A stretch of DNA of 64,000 nt. It comes from Istiophorus platypterus (taxonomy: Eukaryota; Chordata; Actinopteri; Istiophoriformes; Istiophoridae). The notes below the pieces were generated by a model, which ran no database searches, had not been told where the DNA came from, and saw only the letters and a list, made by a program, of their open reading frames with translations. The position numbers and the translations under genes are program-made. This document shows positions 27,901 through 40,900 of this stretch, piece by piece. Within the stretch, counting starts at the first letter, position 1. Each line of letters starts with the position of its first letter. The DNA lies in NCBI GenBank assembly GCA_016859345.1, contig CM029119.1, forward strand, positions 967,501 through 1,031,500. The letters run 5' to 3'.

Positions 27901-28964
27901 TTGGAATGAAACATCAATCAATTTCCTGTTGGAAATCTGACATTGTCCTCAATTCAAATGCTTTTAACTGCATTTAATGGCAAATGCATTCATTTTTTAA
28001 GTTTTCAAGAAAAAAAATGTATTTGAAAACATTAACTGGTAGGATTTCATCCTTGATGCCTCCATCAAACATGATATGAACACCACAAGTCAGTACTCAC
28101 ATATGAGGTCTTCACCAAACATGTTCTGTCCAATGTGTTCGAACAAGGAGGAGAGGACGGGCAGCAAGGCAAACGTGGTGTAGTTGATGATCTGAGTAAC
28201 ACCTCGTGGCTGCTCTCTGCTGTGAGTGAACTGACCAAGCTTCAGGTTCTCCTGTGTCTTCTCCAGATCCTCCGCCGCACTGTCAAAGTATGACCGTAGA
28301 GCTGCCTTCACTGACTCCAGACCAGTCTTCATCACTGTCCTGATATGTGGAGAGACTTATGTTTCCATATTTATCTTTACAAGAGATAGTTTATTCCAAC
28401 AACTGATAGAGAGAACATAGGCATTATAGTATTTTAGTAACTGCAGCTCAAAAATCCCACCGAAAAATATAACTTACTCTTAAATAATAAAGAAACAGCA
28501 GCTATAGGAACAAAACATCTAATGTTTACTATGGCCCATGACTTCCCAACAACTTTGAAATCTCAACTGCTGGTTGCTCTGATAAAAACGATTCCATCAT
28601 TGTTTTTATCTTATCAATTACCAAGCATGACAGCTAAACTGCTGATATTCAAGGTCCTTCCTAATTCTGATTAATTTCAATGAGTCTTATAAAAAAAAAA
28701 AAAAAAAAAAAAAAAAGAAAATACATTACAAAAATTTATCTCACAGCACACCACGATGTTGGTTGGTTTAGTATTTCTATTTTACATAAATAAGATATTT
28801 GTAGACAAAATCTAAGCTGCTCCTTCTAATGAGGCTGACTGGTCTGAATTATGTTATTCAGTTTTGAGGAGAGATAGATTTTGTAAATTTATTGATATGT
28901 GCTGATATCCAAAACCTCAGAGAGAACCACTGTTACTACTACTGCTACTACTACAACAACTTCT

Positions 28965-28998
<34 letters not shown>

Positions 28999-31900
28999 GT
29001 GTTTAGCATGTATTTGCTACAACTTTTGGTTTACTCTGTGAATTGAAAAACCGCTGTGGTGTTTTGGCTGTTAACTGCACCTTATTCATTGAACTTGTTG
29101 AGCCTGCATAGCTATTTTAACAGATGTCATAATACTTAACATGATCTTTTTGCACAGACCTATGTTTGTTTTTGTGTAAGTGTTAAACATTCATTAACCT
29201 CTGCTGTAAGGATCAATTACATTTACATAGTATTGTAATTAAGATGGAGCATTACTGACATTTTCTGTTGTTTTTTTTTTTTAGAGCTGCAAGCCAGTAC
29301 TGATGGAGATTCCTAAATTTTGCCAATTAATGATTTCTGAACTCTACAAAAGGTGCAAAAAGTGAGGATCAAAAGTAGGATCAAAACACACGAGTGTGCA
29401 GTTATTATTATTATCTATTTTCTATAGGATAGGTTTCAATAGATTGAACACGATTATAAGGTTTGGCAAAAAAAATTTTTTTGCCAAACCTTAAAATGGT
29501 GGTCAGTCTATTTTATTGACTATTTGTTGAACCTGTCTTGAGGTATATAACTCAGTGGGAATAAAATATCTACTGTATATTTGTTATGGGACAAAATGTG
29601 ACTTTAAATTTGACCTAGAGTAATACTGGTGCGGGAGAGACACTGGGAAATTTCCAAAAAGGTACACTCAAGAAGTTTGTATCAACTGATAATCTTAGTT
29701 ACACAGCCCAATTGTTAAGGGAATCAGTGATGATTGGAGTTGAGAGGCCATACTAAAGGCATCCAAAAAAGTGTGCTTTTCCGCATGGCAAGCATTGGAT
29801 AAACACTGTAAGAAGAGAAGCAAAAATGTGTTTTATGGATTTATTTTTGTTGAATGTTCAATCTAACCTTACAAGACAAACCTGAGACCATTATCAGTAT
29901 TCACATTTTGTATCCCTCAACAATGGCCTGGACAAAAGTTTTAATTTAAAGTCTGACATAATCACAGTTAATGTATTTCCTTACCTGGCATCCAGGCTTT
30001 GTCCCAGTATCTGCAGACAGTTGACTATGGATGTGGCGTTGTTACCTGAGGAGAAGAGAGGATCAAATGATAGACATACTAGTTGGAGTTTGGGGTTCAT
30101 ATCTGTCAGGCATGTGAAGAGTCAGGCACTAAAACACATGAACAAAAACAGCCTCTACCTGTTGGAAATCAACTGGAACTGCCCGAAAACAAAATCTCAA
30201 CAATTACATTTGTCATGTTTGCGTTTTAGTAAAAAGCACAGAATAGTGTCTTATTCAAAGAAAAAGGATGTTCCATTAAAAAGAAAAAAAAGTTCATATG
30301 CATATGTGAGTAAAAAACTATACAATCCATATATTCCAAACTTATTAAGTCCTTCAAGCCCTTTACACTGTCTAATGAGATGGAGGGGTTTAAAATACGT
30401 AATATTACCATGTTGAATATTCTAATATCCCAATAAATACCAATGTAAATATCCCAATGTAATATATTTTATCATTCTGAATATATCCCTTTGTTTCCAG
30501 TTGTATCAAGGTTTGATCTATGCAAGAACACCTTTTTACTTTGAGGAGAATGACCTGTTGAAGTGCTCTCAACATTCTATAGGTACAACAATTTGCATCA
30601 CATACCACACAACACAGACAGTTGTTGAGCAGAGGACTATATACACACAACAATGACATCATGCATGCATGCATGCACACACACCCATGCACACATAGTA
30701 TACACATTGGAACTTTTGATCACATACTGTAGTGGAAAATTAACAATAACTCTAAAGGCTCAACTCCAAATTCAATAACAGTAACTGACAGTTACACTAG
30801 GGTTGTATACTGGGATGGTACATATAATAATCTTCCAATATCCCTGTCAAAGTATTTACTGTTCCAGAAACCCTCGCAAGGCCTCCATTTGACCAACTTT
30901 ACTTGAAAGTGATGTCACCTAAGGCAGCTTTGCTCTTGACACTGACCAAAGCCAAAGATCTGCTCTAAGTGATATCCATGTACTTTCTACTGTCTGTGCA
31001 TTTTGCCTGTATGTACTTCACCTCATGAACCTCAGTGTGGCTTTAAACATTATTCTGATTTTCATTGAGGTCAATGAGTCAATCCATGCCCAGCAGTGGA
31101 GCCTGCAGTGGTCTGTGGAGAAGTAGCAGTTGCATATGGTGTGCCCAGTTTGCCCTTTGCATGTGTATGTACCCACGCTATCCTGAGCAGGGGCTCCTTG
31201 ATAGAAATGTATCATTCCTACACGTGTGTGCTTGCGCGTGTAGGTGTATGTGTTTGTATTTGTGGAATGTGAGTTCTTTGAGAAGCATTAGTGAGATGTC
31301 TCACCAGATTGTCCCTCATAATATTCATGAGCTTGATATTTCCCAGCATTATGAAAACCTCCACAATGCTACAATGGAGAAATAGACTGTTCCAAAATGG
31401 ATTATAGGATAATGAGCAATGCAACTTATACACTGATTGAGTCGTTCAAATTTGGGCAAAATCAGGCATCAGTTCTCTACTGCATTTGGATGAGACTTTT
31501 AAATGGGACAAGCTTTGTTAACTCACTAGGGAAGTTTCAGTCTGAAATGCAGACTTGAAAAATCTATATAAGGAGTTCTCATCTGGACCACTGTGTCTAT
31601 ATATGTCAGCATCTTTAGTCTTTTTTAAAACCTAAAACATTGAGAGAATGGCACTTTCCTTTTGAACCAGGAACAGTTTCAGATAGCTTTTCATTTTTTC
31701 CACCAAATATTGTTTAACTAGTGATGAACCTGCCCTATTTATCCAAAATTTTCTTTGTGTGACACATATGTAATATAGGCAGGACCCTTTGGGTGGCATG
31801 TCATGAACCCACTCATACTCCACTTATCTAACACTCAGCACTTGCTCATTAAACCAAGCCTTCATGTCTCATCAACCAAAAGAGTTAGACATAAACCATC

Positions 31901-34900
31901 CTTACCAAACAAGGATATCCTATGTCTGACAAGAACTCCCAGTTTGCAGAAAAGACTGAAAAGATTCAATGAAAGGAGGTGAAAGGAAGCAGAGAAATAG
32001 ATGAAAGGTGAGAGATAGTCATATAAGAGAGACCCAGGAGAAAACAGAATGCAGGATTTACAGTTAGGTTCATAAATATTTGGAAAGTGACACATCTCTT
32101 GCAATTTTTCCTCTGTACAAACCACAATGGATTTAAAAACAAACAAATCAAGATGTGATATAAATGTAGTCTTTCATCTTTAATTCGGGGGATTTCACAA
32201 AAAAAAATTCCATTAACTGTTTAGGAATTACAGCCATTTTAATACATGGTCTGTAATTTTTAGCAGTTCAGAAGTAATTGGACAACATAATTATAAGGAT
32301 TATTTTTATTACTTAAATGAATATCCTTTGCAGTCAATGACTGACTGAAGTCTGGAACCCATGGACATCACCTAATGCTGAGTTTCCTCCCTTGAGATGC
32401 TTTCCCAGGCCTTTACTGCAACATCCTTCAGTTGTTGCTGATTTGTGGGTCTTTCTGCCCTCAGTTTTGTCTTCAGGAAGTGAAAAACATGCTCAGTTAG
32501 GTTGAGGTCCGGTGACTGACATGACCAGTGAAGAATATTCCTCTTTCTTCTTGAGAAGCTATTGGTTTTCACAGTATGTTTTGGGTCATTATCCATCTGT
32601 AAATTGACATACTGTCTTATCAACTTTGCAGCATTTGGCTGAATCTGAGCAGATAGTAAAGACTTGTTCACTTCAGAATTCATCCTGCTGCTTCTATCAG
32701 CAGTCACATCATCAATAAACACCAGTGACCCAGCTCCACTGGCAGCCATACATGCCCATGTCATAACACTGTCTCCACCATGTCTGACAAATGAAGTGTC
32801 CATCACTTCTGAGCCCCTGAAAATTAAGGACTAAGACCTAAATGGTTAATGTAAATTTTTTGTGAAACCCCTTGAATTAAAGTTATGAGTCTACAATTCA
32901 ATCACATCTTGAGTCATTTGTTTCAAATCTGTTGTTGTCGTGTAAAGAGGCAAAAAGTTGAAAGAGCTGTGTCACTGTCCAAATATTTACAGTAAATGGA
33001 CTGTACTTATATAGCGCTTTGTAGCCGTATCGACCACTCAAAGCACTTTTACACTACTGTCACATTTACCCATTCACACACATTCATACAGCACTTTTTC
33101 TACACATTTTAGCACAGATGATACATTAGGGGCAATATGGGTTCAATATCTTGTCCAAGGACACTTGGACACAGTTGTGGACTGGAGGAGCCAGGGATCA
33201 AACCACTGACCTTCTGGTTGGTGGCGACTGCTCTTCCACCTGAGCCACAGCCACCCTGGACCTAACTGTATATAAAGGCACACAGCCTGATGTCAAGCTG
33301 CTAAGACTTCTAACTGCTCAATGACTGTCATACACTTAGTTTTTCAATTATAAATATTTCCATTTACAAATATTGAAAAGATCTGACCTGCTCTTTTCAT
33401 TGCTGATGCTTAGACCCTTATTTGTCTCATTTAGATTTGGCTATTGTAACACCCTTTTCTCTGGATTACATAATTCAACCATTAACAAGTTTCATATTAG
33501 TCTTGTGCCATTACATTGACTTCCTGTACATGCTAGGTCTGACTTAAAATTATTCTTTTAACTTATAAAATATCACACGGACTTGCACCATTCTACTTAT
33601 CAGTAGTCACTCCACTTATACCTTTTAGGTCTCTATGATAACAAATTGCTGGTCTCCCACTATACCTAAACTTAATAAAACAGGTAGGTTATTCTGGAAT
33701 CATCTTCCTATACAAATTTGAGAGGCTAGCACAGTTGACTCATTCAAAAACAAATTCAAACACACTGATTCGTATCAGTCTACAACCTCGTATAATCTAT
33801 ACTTATGTTCAGTTTTATGTGTGCATGCTTACAGATGTGTACTATAAGTTATCTTATGTATAGCACTTTGAGACATATTTTGTGATATCATACTATAAAA
33901 ACTTTGGCTTGACTTGAAATATTAGGCATTTAAGCAATAATACAAAATAGAAATTTTAATACTGGTATTGTTAGCTTTCTGTCTGCCTCTTTCATTCGCC
34001 ACACTCACCTCGTCACCATCTCCTTCTCCTTGTTGGAAGCATGGCCACCACTGCTGATTAGATGGATGGCTGTGGACAGGAAGTACAGCCTATGGTTTTT
34101 AAAGTACTGATCCACCAATGGCAAAACAACCTGTGGGTAAATAATATAAACAAACAGTGTAATTACCTTTGTCTGGCTTACAAATATGAAACGTAAGACA
34201 AACATATTTTTTTTTAGTTTTTTGGTCTTTGGTCAGTTTCAGTGAAAAATCTGACTCTTCATGGACAGAAATAGATATGAACATTTTGGCAGCATGCACT
34301 CTTTAGAAGAAGTGATAAGAATTATTTGCAGTTTTGGTAACCCTTACCCCTGATTACTCCTGTTGACAAATTTAATGATCACTACCAGAAATTTATTTTT
34401 TATTGCACATTGTCAACTTTACTGGTTGCCTCAGCCCATAATGACCCATTGTTCAAGATGTTTTTCTCAAACTCAACATAATGTGAACGGGAAAGTGTTC
34501 TAACCTTTCCAAAGAACTTGATCTGCTGTTCATGAGGAATCTTCTCTCCCTTCGGTCTTGTTCCCAGATCTAAAATGTAAGGTAGAATAGAATCAAAGAT
34601 GATAAGATCTAGAGAGTTTTGTGACATTCACATCTGCATATAACCTCAGCTGTATGGTGTTGAAGAGTTTCAATACTATTCCCAAACAATGTCCAGTTAT
34701 GTGTATTTAACTTGTAAAATGTTACTTTTATGACACACTGCACAAATATACATTTATTTGAGCATTGTGTTTTACGAGTTATGTAACTTGATTTACAGAT
34801 ACAATTCATTCTGCACTGACTAGTGTGTTGTGTTTTATGAGTTAAGTAATATGGCGTTTGTTTGTGAATACTACTGAGACTGTTTTAACACCATACAAGT

Positions 34901-37900
34901 GGAGTAAGGGATGCAAACTTGTAACTCATAGTGAACCATTTCTTTCCTAATGCCATTTTGACACTGGACCGATACTTGGGGACATAATATGATTTAGGAA
35001 TTTATTACTCAGGAATCTCTGTTTCCTGATTATTGATTATGGCAGATTTGTATGACCCTACAAACACATATAAATTCTACAGCCACTACAGATCACAGAA
35101 GGACTTAAAATAAAAATTCTATAATTCAATGCAAGCACTTATGATAGAAAATCTTCTTTTTTTCTTCTGAACTTGTTAGTGGTAATGCTCCTTGTTGTAT
35201 CAGTAGCATTTACTAGTTTTGAGCACATACCTTCCCACCACTAGTGTGTAGGTTTCCACAAAAATAATAGGGTTGACTATTTCTACACAAATGCTGCATG
35301 TTGTTTTAATAATAAATAGCATTCTCCTCTGCACCTCACCTAATGAATCTATTTAAATATTATTATTATAATTATTATATTATTATTATTATCAACTGTT
35401 TGACATTCTTTAGACAGCAAAAGAGTCTCACCAAACTCCATCATGTGTTGGTGGGCCTGGTCCACATATGTGATGAGTTGCTGAAGGAAGGTGTAGGCGA
35501 ATCGTTTCTCTATAGCTGGAGTGTCCAGCTCCTGTGACTCCACACCTCTGGAAGCAACAAATACAATCTTAAAGGGATGTTCTGAAAAATATTCAAATTA
35601 TTCATTTTTGCTAGCTTTACTTGAGAGGATAGATACCAATTTCCTCACTCTGCATCCACTACAGATACCTTTCTACTGGGCACAGAGAGATGAAATTAAT
35701 ACTATCTGACTTCAGGTCAGATGCTTGGGTCAGTAAAAAGCATGTTTCCCAAAATCAGTTTCTATTGGTTGTTAAAAACAAATGTAATACAGATACAAAT
35801 GGTTATGCACACTGTATTATGTCATCAGGTTATATTATTATTCTATTTATATTTATATTATTATTATTATTTGAATTTAATCAGTCAAACTAAAATTAAA
35901 TGAAATTGTACTTTACTTTCAATCTATGTTTAGCATGTTTGACTGTTTCTCACCTGGTAACAGTGTAACCATTGATCTGGAGGAACTTGAGGATGTCTTG
36001 TGCATTTTCTCTGTCTCTGGATTTCTCTTTGGCAGTCAGTGTATCATAAGGAACCAGAAGGGGGTGGTTTCCTCCGCCTGGTGACAAGAAAGAAAGCATG
36101 ATAAAAAAAGAGAAGCCTTGTTTTTCCCTCTAAGTGTGTAAAGCTACAGGAACCTCAAAAGCATTCCTTCTTGGTGACCTGAATTATATGGCCTTTTCAT
36201 TGAATATCTTAATATCCTGGTTAAGATGAACAATTCTGAAGTATTTTAACATGATTGAAGGAAAAAAATGTGCAATAATAATCTTGACCTCCACAGTTTA
36301 TGCTGGAACATTTTATTGTTACATCCAAATGTAACATCAATTAAAGCTAGTGGTGATGGCAGCAAAGGACACCTTTTTTGGAAAATACTTTGTGTGGATG
36401 TGTTATGTTAGATTTACCTTTGGCTTCCAGTTCTATTTTCTTTTTCCTGGCCCAGATATTATGATAATTCTCTGCAAGAAGCTCTGCCATTGACTGGACA
36501 AACACAATATTAAACACATGTGCTTTAATTGCACTGCATAGATCCATTCATTGATTCATCCTCAATACCAGTATTCTCCCGAGTGCTATAGTAGACGAAT
36601 TAAGCTAATTGATCAAATAAGTTGAACTTTTATTTGATCATATACTGTATACTGTTTTATCCTTTTGTGGAAACAGTAACCTACCTGCATGTCCCTGGAC
36701 AGCGTAACATTGCTCATATCAATGGGTCTTGGGCTGAAAGCTGGATTACCTTCAAAAGACACCTGTGGAAGAGAAGATACACTGTATATTACTGGCACCT
36801 TTTCATTATATTTTCTTCTTTTTCTCTATGAATATCCTTTAGAGCCAAATAAATATTAAATTTGTATGTGTATGTTTGTGTAATTGCTTATTTGTTGGTG
36901 TGCTTGTGTCAGTGTTTGTATGTGCATGTGTACCTGGCTAGCTTGTGATATCCTCCTGGACTTGTTCTGGAGGCTGGCGGGATCTCCATCTCTGATCCTG
37001 TCAATGCTCCAGCCCCATGACAGCATGGTTTTCAGAGACTCTCTGACTGACCAGCAATATGACTCCTTATCCTTCAAGAATACAAACCCACTTCTTCATT
37101 ATTCCGTTATATGTATGGTAAGAAGAGACCAAGTTTTCCCTCTTTTTAAAAGATCACTGAAAAGGATATTTCCAGAGGCATATGGTTTCTTGTTCTGAAG
37201 AAGACAGCCCTCTCACTGCAAGTCTTTTAGAAGTAAGTCTTTTAAAATACCTGCAATAATCAATGCATATACAGTATCTGGGGAAAAACGTACACATTTT
37301 AACTTGTACTTGTTGTTATACTTCCATCAAAGATTGACTCAGGTTAAGGGTTTTGTCTTTTGGCATTCAATATCAAAATCAAGTGAAACTACAACCACAA
37401 CCAACTGCTTGGGCCTTCAGTTTCCTAGTTCTGACTTCGCTAGTTTAACCTACAGTTGGATAACACCCAGATTCCTGTCAGGCTAGAGATGAATCATACA
37501 CCAGAATCATAATTCCATAAGCAGATAGAGGCCCAAAGTTGGCCCAAACGGAACCAAAATCAAATTAATCACACTAGTTTTAAATTTTACTTTTTTGCAA
37601 AACAGTGACAACAATGTGAGGCCAGTTTGTGTGACTTGTGTTGACTTCAGAGACACTTGAACACCTGTTCTTGTTGCATGAGGTGTACAGATTCAGACAG
37701 CTGTGTGCAGACTACCTTCTCAGAAAGACCTTTGTATGGTTTCAGTAAAGGGTGGCTCTTGCTGATTTCACACATCTGTTCCCCATATGACCAGCCATTG
37801 GAAAACTGTAAAATAAACATAGGAATATTTTAAAATCTCAAAATGTTCTTGCATAACATAACTGCATAGATATCATTAAAACAAAGCAGTAACAGGACTA

Positions 37901-40900
37901 CCATGATTTTGATGTTTGACTTGTCACCTGTTGCCTCCTTACCTTTTCTATACACCACTTTTCATGGTTGTGCTCTGCATATCTGGTAATGAAATAGTCC
38001 AGTTTCTCTGGGACATTCACACTAATGAAGGCAGCAAAGAAAAAACACTCTCAAATATGTGGAGTTTTGTAGACATTTTGAATATGCCTCTGGATTTTGT
38101 AATGATGTACAAACAGTGCTAGACAATATCCTCTTTTCTTAATTTTCTATTTTTGCAACTTAAAGGAATCCTTTATAAAATTCTCAGTTTGTTGTATACT
38201 TGGTAGTGTCTGCAGGCTGTGGAGTAAAGTTTCCCTCTGAGTCCATGGATGATTGTTTCTCCATCATGGCCATGTAGTTAGACTCCATGTAGTCTGGAGG
38301 AAGAGCTCCCGCCACAGCACTGAGACATGGCAACGCCAGCTTAAAGAGCTCCTGGTCATACCGCTAGATTATAAAATACATAGATAGAATGCAGCTTTAT
38401 ACATCATAAGACAGCAATGTTGTGCTTCCATTGCAAGTTTAACCCTCTTTGGTTATGCTCTCACATGTTTAACGCTAATAACTTTGTCTCTAGCCTTAGA
38501 TATTTATGTGTTCACTGAATCTTGACTATGGTAGGATCATCATTTCATTCCAGTAGACAGAAATCTGACCCACAAATTTCTTTATGGTAATGTTTTTTTT
38601 GAATGACAACTCTTTAGCAGCATATGTTATACTACACAGGCCCTGATTTTTGATATGAGTCACTTGCATAGTCACAGATAGAAAAACAAGCCTGGCTATA
38701 TACATGCAGCCATAAACATTCCCTATTTTTGCACAAATTGGATAGGTCTTATCCCCATATTAATAACGACAATGACAGTAAATTCGATTATTAGTAACAT
38801 CAAAAAGTTGGGCTAAATCAGCCTGTAGTGCATTGATTTTGATACAACTTTAATAAATCTGTCCCTCAACTTGATGGAAGTGAAACACAAAATTTTGAAT
38901 GCCTTTTACGTATTCATTTGTTTTAGATACCAACTTATTCATTGGCTATTCTATAGAAAGCCAAACTTAAACTAGAGCCTCACCTTGTATGACAAAGCAT
39001 CAAATATTCCCCAGAACAGTTTCCTGGAGAGGTGCAGTTCTTCATCAGATGCAGCTCCAAAGTTTCCCCAGCCTCCAGCCAGGCAGTAATACTTCCAGCA
39101 ACGCTCATAGTGATTGGTCAACAGCTGGGGAAAGTCAAGAGTACGTTGAACAAATATTTTTGCTAAACAGGTGTAGCCAGTGGGAAAAATTCACAATGCA
39201 AAGTCACTTGACTGTGGTAAATATATTTTCAGTAAGTCTGAAATCAGAGATGGTGATGCAAAGAAAGGACACTTGTAAAAAAAAAATAAATAAAAAGAAT
39301 ATGTTGGTTTATTCTCTTGTCAATGTTGTATTACCATGACACTTGACAACTGAATTAAGATTAGGACATATAAATGTCTACTATTCAAATTACCATCACA
39401 TATGAACACAATTTCATGCTGGAGTAGAAAATCTTACCTGGCTCTTAAGTGAGATATTACACAGCAGATGGTAGTCAAAAATTCTTCTTCTTAATATTAG
39501 TGCTGAAGTATAGCCCCTGTTGACTCATCTGAAAAGTACTTCTAAACTGACTGAGATGAGATGTAATTGTGATGTGTTTCTCACCTTCAGGGGCATCTTG
39601 GTGTGTTCATTTAGCAGGGGAACATCGAACACCAGCCTCCTCAGCAGATGCTGCATCATTGATGGTCTCAGTTTACTGCACATTATTAAAGTTACAAAAA
39701 TTAGTTGGCTATTTGCATTGAAGAATAAGTAATGGAGTATAACTAGTATGTACAAATAGTAGATCAAATGATGAGATTGGCTTCATTAAAATAAACTGTG
39801 ATCAGAAGCCTAACCTGATCTTAAGACCAAACAAAACAGGAAAAAAAGCCAAATGACAAACGGGAATTATCGCAAAACCCAATGACAAGAACATGAATGA
39901 TGAACGAATTAGGAAATTAAATAAATGAAAATATAGTGATTAGCAGCTATAGTCAAGTTGATGTCAGAGCTGTGAAACTTGCAATGTGTGCTGGGGTTGT
40001 GATGCCTGCAAAATAGACTAAACTCAAAATATTGCAGTGTGGCTCAAGTTCATGGATTTTTTGGCAAGTGAATTTAAAACTGCAGTTTGATAGGGCGATT
40101 TGATATTGATAGAAAAGACTACACCAACAATTAAACTAAAATCCAATTAGTGTGTTGTTCAGGGCCCTATCTGATTCTATTGTGTCTTCCAATCGGACAC
40201 CACTCAGTTTTTCTAGCGTCCTTTCCTAGGTGTTTTAACAATAATTCAAAGTGTGAGATTCTGATGACTCTCGTATATCAATGTCTTAATTAAATCTCTT
40301 GGTTTTAACTCCAGTCTCACCCACAAACAGCCAGCAGACACTCCTCTATGGCATCCCTCTGGGCCTTAGTGAGGCAGCAGCCTTTGGACAGGCGGTAAAC
40401 CGTGTGGAGGAGGGAGTCAATCAGTGAGGCAAACGGCTCTGTCCCCGCAAACAGTGGTGCACATTTAGTCAGGAGAGGCAACACAGCTGTACACAGATAC
40501 CTGTTGAGGGCAAGTGCCATGTCTGTCGCACTGAGAGCAACCTGAAACAAAAACAGAGACAGTGGATAGGAGGAATAATGACGAAAAGACTATTTCAGCA
40601 TGTTCGAGTTTAGTTTGGGAAAAACATGGATTGTAGGCGCAGTGGGATTAGTAAATCTACAAGTCAAAAGTCCTGCTTCAAGAGAATGCAAGGCTACAAT
40701 ATGGAATTGATAAACATAACACAATACTGGTCTAATTTTTCACATCAATGTAGCTTTTAGATTTTCATTTTTTTCTGATACATAAGGAATAAATGGAAAT
40801 GTTGGCTTAGAAAGTAGCTCACCGTGTACATTTAAAATTTTGTTACAAATTGTTTACATCTCTGCTTTGACATAAATTACTGAGTGGCAACAAATGACTT

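Larger units (their letters stand above)
28340..29984 (-). other. ryr2 intron between exons 29 and 30
   Basis: 1.6 kb with a 26 bp A run (28691-28716), an AAT microsatellite and a perfect 37 bp hairpin. No exon or transposon protein seen. Confidence 0.75.
32061..33271 (-). mobile_element. Tc1-like transposon copy, internally deleted, with SINE in one terminus
   Basis: The left end reads CAGTTAGGTTCATAAATATT then TTGGAAAGTGACACA. The right end has the complement TGTGTCACTGTCCAAATATT, is interrupted by a 267 bp SINE, and resumes GGACCTAACTG. Between them is the 3' half of a minus-strand transposase. The first catalytic Asp and the DNA-binding half are missing, so the copy is dead. Related fragments lie at 51.1, 53.4, 59.5 and 61.1 kb. 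Confidence 0.85.
31956..34008 (-). other. ryr2 intron between exons 27 and 28
   Basis: 2.05 kb, almost wholly built of the Tc1-like copy, nested SINE and L2-type relic. Little unique sequence remains. Confidence 0.85.

Noticed and set aside
30021..30416. 131-codon plus-strand open frame
   Set aside because: Overlaps exon 29 antisense and then runs through lysine-rich intronic sequence without a motif.
32990..33256. Functional tRNA gene
   Set aside because: A- and B-box-like segments exist but no cloverleaf with an anticodon arm; it continues into a SINE body and tail.
38989..39339. 116-codon plus-strand open frame
   Set aside because: Antisense shadow of ryr2 exon 17; the minus strand encodes conserved RyR sequence.
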